DNA of 64,000 nt from HGM04593 sp045661225 (lineage in GTDB: Bacteria > Bacteroidota > Bacteroidia > Bacteroidales > Bacteroidaceae), in the NCBI GenBank assembly GCA_045661225.1, contig JAZRFF010000016.1:9208-73207 (forward strand), written 5' to 3'. Of the stretch, positions 52,652-61,155 are shown piece after piece. Numbering within the stretch: the stretch's first letter is position 1; the number at the start of each line of letters is the position of its first letter. The translations under genes and the position numbers were made by a program. The notes beneath the pieces are model-generated. The model did no database searches, was not told where the DNA came from, and worked only from the letters and a program-made list of their open reading frames with translations.

Positions 52652-53413
52652 ATGGAAAAGGCTAAAGGTTTTATCAGGAGCATACAGGCATTTATGGACT
52701 CGGCAAAGGGCAAGACTCTGCTTAACTACCTATACAGTTGGGGTGCTGCCATTGTGATTCTGGGTACTTTGTTCAAGCTCACTCATATGGCTGGTGCCAA
52801 CATTATGTTGTTCGTGGGTATGGGAACCGAGGTTATTGTGTTCTTCTTCTCGGCTTTTGAGCGTGCATACGATGTTGTAGAGGACGAGAAAAAAGAGGAG
52901 GAAGCCGAAAAGGCAGCAATGGCACGTGTGGCAGGCGGACAGCCAATCATTATCAATGGCCCGGTTGTCGCCGGGGGTAATTCAGGAGCAGCCGCTCCGG
53001 TGGTGCCGGAGAATTCGACACCGGTGACGCCAACCCCTGTAGTCGTGGGTGGAGGCGCCTCCGGTCAGGTACAGTACCCTGTTGTCAGCAACGAGAATAT
53101 TACCGAAATGGAGAAAGTCACAGCCGATTACGTCGAGCAGGTACGTCTCCTTAATGAGGCTATACAGCGCATTTCGAAGCAGTCCGAAGCGCTTGGACGT
53201 AACCTTGAAGAGATGGACACTCTCAGCCGTAATCTTACAGGAGTCAATGCTATATACGAAATACAGTTGCGTAGCGCCGGTGGTCAGTTGACCTCTATCG
53301 ACCAGATAAACGAGCAGACAAAGAAGATGGCTATGCAGGTCGAGGAACTGAATGGCATCTATGCGCGTATGATTGAGGCTATGACCACAAATATGAACCG
53401 TCCACAAATCTAA
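52652..53413 (+). CDS. gldL: Type IX secretion inner-membrane motor protein GldL/PorL
   Basis: 253 residues. Two N-terminal membrane helices (about 27-45 and 50-69); the second holds Glu60 in FVGMGTEVIVFFF, matching the position of the membrane Glu essential for proton-driven motor action in GldL. A Gly/Pro/Val-rich linker (about 95-140) and a C-terminal coiled region follow. With GldM it forms the rotary motor of the T9SS. Confidence 0.94.
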   Translation: MEKAKGFIRSIQAFMDSAKGKTLLNYLYSWGAAIVILGTLFKLTHMAGANIMLFVGMGTEVIVFFFSAFERAYDVVEDEKKEEEAEKAAMARVAGGQPIIINGPVVAGGNSGAAAPVVPENSTPVTPTPVVVGGGASGQVQYPVVSNENITEMEKVTADYVEQVRLLNEAIQRISKQSEALGRNLEEMDTLSRNLTGVNAIYEIQLRSAGGQLTSIDQINEQTKKMAMQVEELNGIYARMIEAMTTNMNRPQI

Positions 53414-53424
53414 TACCGCAGGCG

Positions 53425-55002
53425 ATGAAAATCAAGAAACAGAAAGTATCTCCGCGTCAGAAGATGATTAACCTTATGTACGTCCTTCTGATGGCGATGC
53501 TCGCCTTGAATGTATCGTCGGACGTGCTCAATGGCTTTACTCTTGTCGATGAAAGCCTCTCGAAGAGTTCTACGAATGCCAATAAGCAGAATGAGATACT
53601 CTATGATGCTTTCAAGACTAACCTTGAGCAGAATCCCGAAAAAGTACGCGAATGGTACGAAAAGGCATTGGAGCTTAAGGCTTTATCGGATACTCTTTAC
53701 GATTATGCCGACAAGCTTAAGGTGCGCATCGCAAAAAAAGCTGATGGCGAGGAGGGTGATTACAAGAACCTTGTAAATCGCGAGGACCTTGAGGCTGCTA
53801 CAAATGTGATGTTGGCACCCGGTACAGGCGAAGGACAAAGACTCTACGATGCAATAACCAACTATCGTACAAGAATACTTGAGATGGTAAGCGACACTGC
53901 GCAGCAGAATATCATAATGACAACCCTAAGCACCGATGTTCCGCGTCGTGACCTTACGTTGCTCAAAAACTGGCAGGAGTATCACTTCGAGAATATGCCC
54001 GCCATTGCAGCTATAACATTGCTTACAAAAATACAGAACGATGTTCGTTACATTGAGGGTGAGATACTGCATACACTTTCAAAAAACATTGATATGGGCG
54101 ACGTGCGTGTGAACCAGATACGTGCGTTGGTAATTCCAACGTCCAAGAATATTGTTCGCGGAGGCGATTTTTCGGCACAGATTATTCTTGCGGCTGTCGA
54201 CTCGACACAGCGCCCGCAGATTTACATTGACGATAAATTGCTTGCTTCGGAAAATGGTGAATATTCGGTGTTGTGCAACAGAACCGGTGATTACACTCTT
54301 AACGGCTATATGCTTGTGAACGATGGTGCGGGTTTGCAGACACGTTACGATTTTTCGCAGAACTATACAGTGGTCGACCCTACAGCAACGGTAAGTGCAT
54401 CGATGATGAATGTGCTGTATGCGGGTTTTGCCAACCCTGTCAGTATATCGGTTCCAGGCGTGCCCGCCAATAAAATATCGGCAAATATAACGGGTGGAAG
54501 CGGTACAATAAAGAGTGACGGCAAGGGCGGATACGTAGTTGTGCCGACAAAGGTTGGCGAGGAGCTGAAGATTGGTGTTACAGCACGCAACGATGCCGGA
54601 CGTAACCAAAGTATGGGCGAATACTCGTTCCGAGTGCGTCAATTGCCCGACCCTACACCTTTTATCGAGTATAAGGACAAGGACGGTAATACACAGCGTT
54701 ACCGCGGAGTTAAAGGGCTTTCCAAACAGGCACTTATGAGCTCAAAGGGTATTGTGGCTGCCATTGATGATGGCTTGCTGAACATTGAGTTCAAGGTTCT
54801 TTCGTTTGAGACAGTATTCTACGATAATATGGGTAACGCTAAGCCTATGATATCGGACGGTACAAATTTCTCGGCACGACAAAAAGAGATGTTGCGCGAT
54901 TTGGGACGCGGCAAGCGCTTTTATATATCGCACGTGAAAGCTGTAGGTCCCGATAATGTGGAGCGCCTCCTGCCTACAACCCTTGAGGTAATAATAAACT
55001 AA
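53425..55002 (+). CDS. gldM: Type IX secretion motor-shaft protein GldM/PorM
   Basis: 525 residues. One N-terminal membrane helix (MINLMYVLLMAMLALNVSSDV) and a large periplasmic part of a helical domain followed by Ig-like domains (region 230-525), the layout of the GldM dimer that spans the periplasm from the GldL motor to the GldK/N ring. Twelve bases separate it from gldL. Confidence 0.95.
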   Translation: MKIKKQKVSPRQKMINLMYVLLMAMLALNVSSDVLNGFTLVDESLSKSSTNANKQNEILYDAFKTNLEQNPEKVREWYEKALELKALSDTLYDYADKLKVRIAKKADGEEGDYKNLVNREDLEAATNVMLAPGTGEGQRLYDAITNYRTRILEMVSDTAQQNIIMTTLSTDVPRRDLTLLKNWQEYHFENMPAIAAITLLTKIQNDVRYIEGEILHTLSKNIDMGDVRVNQIRALVIPTSKNIVRGGDFSAQIILAAVDSTQRPQIYIDDKLLASENGEYSVLCNRTGDYTLNGYMLVNDGAGLQTRYDFSQNYTVVDPTATVSASMMNVLYAGFANPVSISVPGVPANKISANITGGSGTIKSDGKGGYVVVPTKVGEELKIGVTARNDAGRNQSMGEYSFRVRQLPDPTPFIEYKDKDGNTQRYRGVKGLSKQALMSSKGIVAAIDDGLLNIEFKVLSFETVFYDNMGNAKPMISDGTNFSARQKEMLRDLGRGKRFYISHVKAVGPDNVERLLPTTLEVIIN

Positions 55003-55024
55003 TAATGAAATAAACAGTATAATT

Positions 55025-56131
55025 ATGCAATACATCAGCCGACTATTATTTATTGTATCATTCTTGCTTGTTGCGCAGAGTATCGTTGCGCAGCCTCCCG
55101 GCCGTAAAAAGGACAATGCGAAGAATGAGCGTAAGTCCGTGCAGACAACCACAGTCGTTGGGTTGAGCGAGAGAGCAAAGAGCCAGTATCCCGGGACAAT
55201 AGCTCCGCAAGAGGTTGAATGGCGTCGTGACATCTATCGTGTGCTCGACCTTGAGAAGGAGAAAAACGCATCGCTCTACTATCCCGTAGAACCAATGGGA
55301 AAGAGTATGAACCTATTCACATTCCTTTTTCAGCACATACTGAGCGGTAATATAACCGCCTATTCTTACAACCTCGATGGCTATGAGTCATTCGGCGAAG
55401 AGAATGTTGTCGACCCGCACGAGATGCTCGAGGATTATCGCATATACTACGAGGAGCAGGACGGCGAAATTGTTGTCGGGAAGAACGATATTCCCAGCGC
55501 CGAGGTTCTCAGCTACTACATAAAGGAGAGTCACTATTATGACCAGAAGACCGGTGCGTACGGCACACGTATTACAGCACTTTGTCCGGTGCTTCACAGG
55601 AGCGACGAGTTTAGTTCCGAGGTTACAAAGTACCCTATGTTCTGGTTGAAGTACGACGACATTGCTCCGTATCTTGCGCAGCAGACAGTGATGACAAGTA
55701 GCCTTAATAACGTGTCGGCAATGACGCTTGACGATTACTTTATGAAAGGTTCGTACGACGGAGAAATATACAAGACCACCAACCTGCGGAATCTTGCTAT
55801 TGCGCAATACTGCAAGGACTCGGCCGAGGTAAAGAAAGAGCAACAGAAGATTGAACGTCAGCTTCGCGATTTCCGCACAAATCTATGGAATACAAAAACT
55901 GTTGCCGAGATTCGTCAGGATTCTATAAATGCAGCAATGGAAGCAGCAAAGGATTCTGTTGAAAAGGCGAAAGCTCCTGAAGAGAAGGTTAAGACCAAGA
56001 AAAATTCACGCATAAAGTCTAAAGAAAAAGAACCCAAGAAAGAGAAAACCAAAAAGCAGGAAAAGAAGTCTAAGAGTCCTGCAAGCGGCAATGGGGCCGC
56101 AAAGGTGTCGGTGCGTCGCGCCCGCCGTTAA
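55025..56131 (+). CDS. gldN: Type IX secretion ring protein GldN/PorN
   Basis: 368 residues. Signal peptide ending SIVAQ. The core (WRRDIYRVLDLEKEKNASLYYP, FLFQHILSGNITAYSY, EVLSYYIKESHYYDQKTG) is GldN-like and pairs with GldK. The last ~55 residues are an unusual Lys/Glu/Ser-rich tail (KKNSRIKSKEKEPKKEKTKK) ending VSVRRARR, beyond the usual domain end. Last gene of the operon, followed by a hairpin. Confidence 0.93.
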   Translation: MQYISRLLFIVSFLLVAQSIVAQPPGRKKDNAKNERKSVQTTTVVGLSERAKSQYPGTIAPQEVEWRRDIYRVLDLEKEKNASLYYPVEPMGKSMNLFTFLFQHILSGNITAYSYNLDGYESFGEENVVDPHEMLEDYRIYYEEQDGEIVVGKNDIPSAEVLSYYIKESHYYDQKTGAYGTRITALCPVLHRSDEFSSEVTKYPMFWLKYDDIAPYLAQQTVMTSSLNNVSAMTLDDYFMKGSYDGEIYKTTNLRNLAIAQYCKDSAEVKKEQQKIERQLRDFRTNLWNTKTVAEIRQDSINAAMEAAKDSVEKAKAPEEKVKTKKNSRIKSKEKEPKKEKTKKQEKKSKSPASGNGAAKVSVRRARR

Positions 56132-56200
56132 ACATTTTCTTAAAAAATATTGTTTTTTTACATATTTTATCGTTCTTTTGTGGCGTAGAATAGGTATTGA

Positions 56201-56240
56201 AACGGCATTGAGGTACCTAAGTACACAATGCCGTTTTATT
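56201..56240 (+). terminator. Hairpin after the gld operon
   Basis: AACGGCATTG (56201-56210) and CAATGCCGTT (56226-56235) form a 10-bp stem, with an internal GTACC..GTAC loop, followed by TTATTTAAT. It ends 24 bases before the next gene, so it acts either as the operon terminator or as a leader hairpin of the next gene. Confidence 0.6.
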
Positions 56241-56263
56241 TAATAACTTAATAAACGAATATT

Positions 56264-56899
56264 ATGAAGAAATTTTTTGCAGTTTTATTGACACTCACAC
56301 TGTTTGCGGCTACTCCTGCAGCGGCACAATTCAACTGGGGTATAAAGGCCGGTGTAAACCTTTCGGAGCGCCCTACCAAACTTAGCGATTTAACAAGTGT
56401 TGACGGTAAGGCCGGTTGGTTTGTTGGTCCAATGGCAAAGTTTACCATACCTCTTATCGGCCTTGGTATTGAGGCGAACTTGTTCTACTCACAGGCAACA
56501 TCGGAGGTTGCCGAGACAACAATTACAAAGCAGAGCATTGACCTTCCGGTTTTCTTGCGCTACGAGCTCTCTATTCCACCATTGAACAAGTTTATTGAAC
56601 CCTTTGTGTCTGTAGGTCCTCAGTGGAGCTGGAACATCGGTGACAAGAACTTTGATATTAAGAATATGGAGGACCTGACAGCCGAGGCGTCTCAATACTC
56701 TTTGAGAAAGAGTACTCTTAGCCTTAACTTAGGTCTTGGTGTGGTTATTCTCAACCACCTACAGGTGTACGCAAACTATAACTGGGCAATGGGTAATACT
56801 AGTTCTTATACAAGCGTTAAGAATGCCGCTGGTGCAGCTCTTGATGCTGTAAAATCAAGAACCAACACTTGGCAGGTTTCATTGGCTTATATCTTCTGA
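56264..56899 (+). CDS. Outer-membrane beta-barrel protein (PorT-like)
   Basis: 211 residues. Signal peptide MKKFFAVLLTLTLFAATPAAA, then barrel strands (FNWGIKAGVNLSERP, GWFVGPMAKFTIPLIGLGIEANLFYSQ, FIEPFVSVGPQWSWNIG) and a final TWQVSLAYIF with a terminal Phe. It matches the small outer-membrane barrel family common in Bacteroidetes. Flanked by hairpins on both sides, so probably a monocistronic and well-expressed gene. Confidence 0.85.
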   Translation: MKKFFAVLLTLTLFAATPAAAQFNWGIKAGVNLSERPTKLSDLTSVDGKAGWFVGPMAKFTIPLIGLGIEANLFYSQATSEVAETTITKQSIDLPVFLRYELSIPPLNKFIEPFVSVGPQWSWNIGDKNFDIKNMEDLTAEASQYSLRKSTLSLNLGLGVVILNHLQVYANYNWAMGNTSSYTSVKNAAGAALDAVKSRTNTWQVSLAYIF

Positions 56900-56920
56900 T
56901 AATAAAGACCGCTTTATTTA

Positions 56921-56954
56921 ATGAGCCTTTCCTCACGGGAAGGCTCATTTTTTT
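56921..56954 (+). terminator. Strong intrinsic terminator
   Basis: ATGAGCCTTTCC (56921-56932) and GGGAAGGCTCAT (56937-56948) pair over 12 positions (one G-U) with a TCAC tetraloop, followed by a run of T. It starts 21 bases after the stop codon. Confidence 0.9.
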
Positions 56955-57019
56955 AACTCATTGCCTCTCCCTTCAATAATTGAATTAAGGTTTTTGCAAA
57001 AAAGATATAAAAGGTCGTG

Positions 57020-57047
57020 TTTGTTTTTTCTTATTTGGTTACTTTTG
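57020..57047 (+). promoter_or_regulatory. Promoter of the 57083-58342 gene
   Basis: TTTG (57020-57023), a 16-base spacer and TACTTTTG (57040-57047), an exact TAnnTTTG match. The spacer is slightly short. The start codon is 36 bases downstream. Confidence 0.45.
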
Positions 57048-57082
57048 TGAAAATCGACATTTAAATATCAAAAATACAAACT

Positions 57083-58342
57083 ATGAAAAAAGGAGTTTTA
57101 AAGAATATAGTATTACTGTTGTTTGCACTGTTTTTTGCGGGTAATGCGCAGGCAACAGCGGGTGTTGCATCGAATGACGATATTTACCCCGAATGGATAA
57201 AGAATGCAGCTGCCGATGGCTTGTGGTTGGGTGTTTCGCCACCTATGGACGACGGTGAGGCTGCACGTTACTTTGCAATAAGTAGCGCTGTGCTGCAATA
57301 TTTCTCGGCAACGGGCAGTGCCGATGTTGTCGGGGTGGTAAACGATGATATTGAGCATTTGCAGCAGGGCGATGATTGCCTGACAGAAAATGAGACCTAT
57401 CTGGACGCTGCAAAAGCAGTGCTTTCCAATGTGAAGGTCGATGTTGTTGAAGAGTTCTATAATTCCCGTGGCGAGTTTTTTGTTGCTTGCAGCATAGCAG
57501 ATGACAGTGTTGGCTCTAATTTAAGTATGATAGTGAAAAAAGAGATTAAGACCTCTTATGCAATATCGAACAATGTGAGAACCGAACTGTATAATGTGAA
57601 AAACGGCTATTTATTACAAATAGACCAAGCAAAGGTTGAAATTTATTTTACCTGTAAAGATGGTTCCGAAACGTTAAGGTATAATTTGAATGGCCGGGCA
57701 ATTGATATTGCAGCTGATTCTCAACAGTTGAAATATAGCTCAAAATCTTTTGCTCCAGATAGGGGTAATGGGTTGTTTACCTATAAAGTACCTATTGTAA
57801 ATTCTTTAGGGTACACTCTGTTTAGAGAACTGAACTATTTACCGTTGATTGCAAGCAAGATTTCTTTTTCGGAGAATTCTTTTATTAGCGAAGATGCCGA
57901 AAAGCAAGAGTTTAAACGTGTGTGTAAATACTCAGGCAGTGGTAAGGCTGTTCCTCTCCATCTGTGCCTTGATAAACTGAGTAAGTCCGAGGCTGTGTTT
58001 TTTGTTCAGCCTGCAGTGGCGGAATCTCACGTTGGTTCCGGTGAAGGTTTTTATGGGTGGCCACAGGCGGTTGCTGTTCCTATGTGGGTAGCAAAGAAAA
58101 TGTCGTTCTACTCTGTTGTCGGTATTATTGTAACTAAAATACAGGAGCAGTCAAAGGGTATGGGTAGTAAAACCCAAAGCGTATTCCTTGATAACAACGT
58201 TGCTGTTTCAAATATTACCGATGCGGTAGTTGTTGATAATTTTTCTGTAGACTGGTGTGTGAACTCTCCCGCCAAAATGAATGGCAATAAGCCTGTTCCG
58301 TATGTTACTGTTTATTTGGAAAAACCGCAAGGTGTGGAGTGA
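57083..58342 (+). CDS. Exported protein of unknown function
   Basis: 419 residues with a signal peptide (MKKGVLKNIVLLLFALFFAG..AQA). The segment YPEWIKNAAADGLWLGVSPP and ARYFAISSAVLQYFSA resembles the start of LPP20-type envelope proteins, but the rest is unfamiliar. A Cys pair and several beta-rich stretches are visible, with no catalytic motif. Base use is ordinary at the 5' end but becomes A+T-richer after about 57540. No partner gene is adjacent apart from the muramidase 188 bases downstream, which has its own promoter. Confidence 0.75.
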   Translation: MKKGVLKNIVLLLFALFFAGNAQATAGVASNDDIYPEWIKNAAADGLWLGVSPPMDDGEAARYFAISSAVLQYFSATGSADVVGVVNDDIEHLQQGDDCLTENETYLDAAKAVLSNVKVDVVEEFYNSRGEFFVACSIADDSVGSNLSMIVKKEIKTSYAISNNVRTELYNVKNGYLLQIDQAKVEIYFTCKDGSETLRYNLNGRAIDIAADSQQLKYSSKSFAPDRGNGLFTYKVPIVNSLGYTLFRELNYLPLIASKISFSENSFISEDAEKQEFKRVCKYSGSGKAVPLHLCLDKLSKSEAVFFVQPAVAESHVGSGEGFYGWPQAVAVPMWVAKKMSFYSVVGIIVTKIQEQSKGMGSKTQSVFLDNNVAVSNITDAVVVDNFSVDWCVNSPAKMNGNKPVPYVTVYLEKPQGVE

Positions 58343-58454
58343 ACAATGATAAATACTTGTTTAATAAAGCTGAAGTGCAGCTTTATGGCTGTTGCTAACG
58401 GAGCAATATAGGCGTTATTCTGCAATAATCCTCTTTTGTAAAGAGTAGCTCCCA

Positions 58455-58487
58455 TTTGGTATTTTCACAACTTTATATGTATATTTG
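58455..58487 (+). promoter_or_regulatory. Promoter of the GH108 gene
   Basis: TTTG (58455-58458), 21-base spacer, TATATTTG (58480-58487), an exact -7 match. A second exact -7 match (TACTTTTG, 58493-58500) lies just downstream, without its own -33. The start codon follows at 58531. Confidence 0.5.
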
Positions 58488-58530
58488 TGATATACTTTTG
58501 CGTCATTCGTAATTTTAAATAAAATGTAAA

Positions 58531-59154
58531 ATGAATGATGAATTAGGGAAAAAAGATAAAAGTTCATTGGCTGAACGGCAACATCGTAGCGACTATTTGT
58601 TTTATGCCACTATTCCTTTGGTTCTGCGTTATGAAGGGGGATTTGTCGATGATTCTATTGACCGTGGTGGTAAAACAAATATGGGTATAACTCAAAAATT
58701 TCTTGATACTTATAAAAAGAAAGCCGGCGTCAATGTTGCTGATGTAAAGGATTTGACAAAGAAAGATGCTATAAGCCTGTATAAGGCAGAATGGGATAGT
58801 AGGGGATTTGGATTATTGGATAATGAGAATGTAATGAAACTTGTTTATGACTTTTCTGTTAATTCAGGTCCACAAACGGCGATTGTCTTTTTGCAGAAAA
58901 TTCTTAACAAGAAAGGGCATAATTTAAAGGAAGATGGTTATATTGGCGATAAAACTAATCAAGCGGTGAACTCTGTGGATGAAAAATGGTTGAAAACGGA
59001 ACTGCAGAAATCACGTGCAGAGCATTGCGACGGAATTGTGGACCGCAATCCCGAACAGAAGCGTTTTATAAATGGCTGGTTTAATAGAATAAATGATATA
59101 GGCAATAAGTTCGGTTGTGATACTGTTTTCAAAAGCAGGCACCTCCAAAAGTAG
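58531..59154 (+). CDS. GH108-type muramidase (putative phage-like or effector lysozyme)
   Basis: 207 residues, no signal peptide. The GH108 catalytic segment is intact: Glu35 in LRYEGGF, then DRGGKTNMGIT (44-54), with the AEWDSRGF and VYDFSVNSGPQTAI helices of the family and a C-terminal peptidoglycan-binding half (LNKKGHNLKEDGYIGDKTNQAV). It should hydrolyse the MurNAc-GlcNAc bond. These enzymes occur in phages and as secreted effectors. No holin or phage gene is near. The next gene, 3 bases downstream, encodes an exported lipoprotein, the layout of a periplasm-acting toxin with its immunity protein; that role is inference. Confidence 0.85.
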   Translation: MNDELGKKDKSSLAERQHRSDYLFYATIPLVLRYEGGFVDDSIDRGGKTNMGITQKFLDTYKKKAGVNVADVKDLTKKDAISLYKAEWDSRGFGLLDNENVMKLVYDFSVNSGPQTAIVFLQKILNKKGHNLKEDGYIGDKTNQAVNSVDEKWLKTELQKSRAEHCDGIVDRNPEQKRFINGWFNRINDIGNKFGCDTVFKSRHLQK

Positions 59155-59157
59155 ATT

Positions 59158-60081
59158 ATGAAAAGATTATTAGTGATTTTAAGTGTGATAAGCATTATTG
59201 CTTGCAGCGGAAAGAATGGAGTAGATGTTGCGGGCATTACGCCCTCGCCGTTTGTGGGTTGTTGGGAAAGTGTATGGGCGAATGATTCTATTCAAAATCT
59301 CTTGGTGCGCATAGGCGAGCGAGGCGATTCGCTGCTTGTGGCATTCTTTTGGGAGAGGCAGAAACCTTTTTATATGACGGGTAACCCATTGAACGATAGC
59401 AAGGGCAATGCCATACCGCAGGCTTGTATTCCTGTGCCAAAAAGCGGGAATAAGGCTGCTGGTAATATTGTAAATCAGAATTTCGCTGTGTTTCAAAATT
59501 ATCCGGAGAATGAATATTATCCAATAGCTTTTGAATTGAAGTCCCTTGATACGCTCACATTTAAAATAGACGGTGTAGTAAATTTTTGGCCCGACAGTGG
59601 GGTGCTTGTGCGTAAAAATAGCGAGAATTACTCTTTTTCAACCGAGGTGGTAGATTTATATAAAGAAAATGCCTTTGTGCCCGATGCCGATGTTTCGGAT
59701 ATAAATAAATTTGATGTTGTGGGCATTACACCCACCCCGTTTGTAGGCGAGTGGGCGTGGGAGAAAAATGGTCCTTGGCAAGATTTTAATATAAGCATTG
59801 CTGCAAAGGGCGATTCTCTGTTGCTCACAGCCGGTGGCGTGTTCTTGGGTGGTGCAAGAATGCAAATGCCTGATTGGGGCAATGATGGCACCCCTTTGCC
59901 ACAGGCCCTTGTGCTAGCTCCCGCGCGAGGCAACAAAGCCACAGGGCGTTTCTTCCTAGAAGCCGATTGCGTGGTAACGTTGGAACTTTTTAGCAATAAT
60001 ACCCTTTTATTTAAAACCAGTAAACAGCTTGGCTTTTGGCCCGACAGCGCAGTAATGGTGCGTGTAGATACTTATCGTTAA
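59158..60081 (+). CDS. Lipoprotein with two copies of an unrecognised domain; candidate immunity protein
   Basis: 307 residues. Lipobox SIIAC with Cys16. Two related halves follow: about 24-155 (GITPSPFVGCW, GDSLLVAF, IPQACIPVPKSGNKAAG, FWPDSGVLVR) and about 188-305 (GITPTPFVGEW, GDSLLLTA, LPQALVLAPARGNKATG, FWPDSAVMVR). I do not recognise the domain. Its start lies 3 bases after the GH108 stop, so the two are translated from one message. An exported lipoprotein beside a cell-wall hydrolase suggests an inhibitor that guards the periplasm, but a structural or glycan-binding role is also possible. Confidence 0.78.
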   Translation: MKRLLVILSVISIIACSGKNGVDVAGITPSPFVGCWESVWANDSIQNLLVRIGERGDSLLVAFFWERQKPFYMTGNPLNDSKGNAIPQACIPVPKSGNKAAGNIVNQNFAVFQNYPENEYYPIAFELKSLDTLTFKIDGVVNFWPDSGVLVRKNSENYSFSTEVVDLYKENAFVPDADVSDINKFDVVGITPTPFVGEWAWEKNGPWQDFNISIAAKGDSLLLTAGGVFLGGARMQMPDWGNDGTPLPQALVLAPARGNKATGRFFLEADCVVTLELFSNNTLLFKTSKQLGFWPDSAVMVRVDTYR

Positions 60082-60107
60082 AGAGTTTCTTATATGCCAG
60101 TAAAAGG

Positions 60108-60599
60108 CTATTTGTTGTAGATGTGAATATTTCTTTCATTGTCCATCATGAACTTTTGATGGAAGGGTAAAATGTAATGCTTTTCAACCTCGCTTGAATC
60201 AAAATCAGCATCAACGCATTTTATTTCGCTGTAAGCCTCTACTTTACCGTTTTTTATAAAGAGTAAAGTGGAAAATGAATCAAACATCGTATTATTGTCA
60301 CACTTTCTTCTTAATATATTTGACATTTTCAGGTTTAGAAATTCGTCTCTTTCTGTATTGAAATAAGAATATACAATGAATATGCTATCATATTCTTCTT
60401 CGCAGTAGTCCGAAAATGAAAATGGATCTTCAATGTTTTGATTATCAAATGATAAACTAATTCTTGGTTCACGCGGGTTCAATAATCCTGCCATATCCAA
60501 TACAAAATAAATATCACGTTTCGTATCTTCGCTACAGCTGGTAAGTAATATCGCAAAAGTAAAGATTATAATCCTAAAGTCCAATTTTAAGTTTCCCAT
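60108..60599 (-). CDS. Small lipoprotein, paralogue of the gene at 60666-61115
   Basis: 163 residues from the ATG at 60599 (MGNLKLDFRII), giving a lipobox LLTSC with Cys22; an in-frame ATG at 60611 would add 4 residues. It shares with the upstream gene the segments EEYDSIFIVYSYF, LLFIKNGKVEAYS and the ending MDNERNIHIYNK. Family unknown. Last gene of a five-gene minus-strand run, converging on the duplicated lipoprotein gene with a 26-base gap and no evident terminator. Confidence 0.75.
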   Translation of the reverse strand: MGNLKLDFRIIIFTFAILLTSCSEDTKRDIYFVLDMAGLLNPREPRISLSFDNQNIEDPFSFSDYCEEEYDSIFIVYSYFNTERDEFLNLKMSNILRRKCDNNTMFDSFSTLLFIKNGKVEAYSEIKCVDADFDSSEVEKHYILPFHQKFMMDNERNIHIYNK

Positions 60600-60666
60600 T
60601 GTTTGCTGCATTTATTACGTTGTTTAATAATTCTTCCTCATTCCAATTGTTTATAATGACAAATGC
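60574..60666 (-). pseudogene. Possible remnant of a gene 3' end upstream of the 60599 lipoprotein
   Basis: A stretch of 30 open codons without a start codon lies between the two paralogous lipoprotein genes and runs into the second one in another frame. It reads AFVIINNWNEEELLN then NVINAANNGKLKIGL and a stop. The composition looks protein-like. Upstream of the first paralogue the same terminal phrase (ANNGKLKI) can be read in the equivalent frame. This suggests that the duplicated unit once carried the tail of an upstream gene. Chance cannot be excluded at this length. Confidence 0.3.
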
Positions 60667-61115
60667 TACTCGTTGTAAATATGAATATTTCTTCCCTTGT
60701 CCATTATAAACCTCTGGTCTATTGGAAAAATGTATTTTTTTTCCAATTCTCTCGTAACAAAATCTGCCTTATACCTTTCTGCAACGGTATATGCTTCAAC
60801 TCTATTATCTTTAATGAATAGAATGGTTGATATTGTTTCTGAAGCAGTATTTATACTGCAAACACTTTTTAATCCATTTGACATACAAATATTGGTGAAA
60901 ACCTCTTTGTTTGTATCAAAGTATGGTTGAACAATAAATATGCTATCATATTTTTCTCCACAATGTTCCTTTAATGTGAATGGAGTTTCAATGGTTACAT
61001 CATTAAAATTTAGTTCAACAATCGGTTCACTAGGGGTGTCAGGTGTGCACCCGATGAATAACAATAATAGTGTGAAAAGTAAAATAGTTTTACTTGATAA
61101 TTTTAAGTTTTCCAT
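60666..61115 (-). CDS. Small lipoprotein, paralogue of the gene at 60108-60599
   Basis: 149 residues. Lipobox LFIGC with Cys23. Shares GEKYDSIFIVQPYF, ILFIKDNRVEAYT and MDKGRNIHIYNE with its downstream paralogue, at the same relative positions, so the two arose by tandem duplication and have since diverged substantially. No known domain recognised. Starts 40 bases after the preceding gene. Confidence 0.78.
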   Translation of the reverse strand: MENLKLSSKTILLFTLLLLFIGCTPDTPSEPIVELNFNDVTIETPFTLKEHCGEKYDSIFIVQPYFDTNKEVFTNICMSNGLKSVCSINTASETISTILFIKDNRVEAYTVAERYKADFVTRELEKKYIFPIDQRFIMDKGRNIHIYNE

Positions 61116-61155
61116 TGTTTGCTTGACTTAAAGAAGTGCGATGTAATCTGTAATG

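Noticed and set aside
58364..58386. Hairpin after the gene at 57083-58342 as terminator
   Set aside because: The 9-bp stem is not followed by a T-tract, so intrinsic termination is unlikely; it may be incidental.
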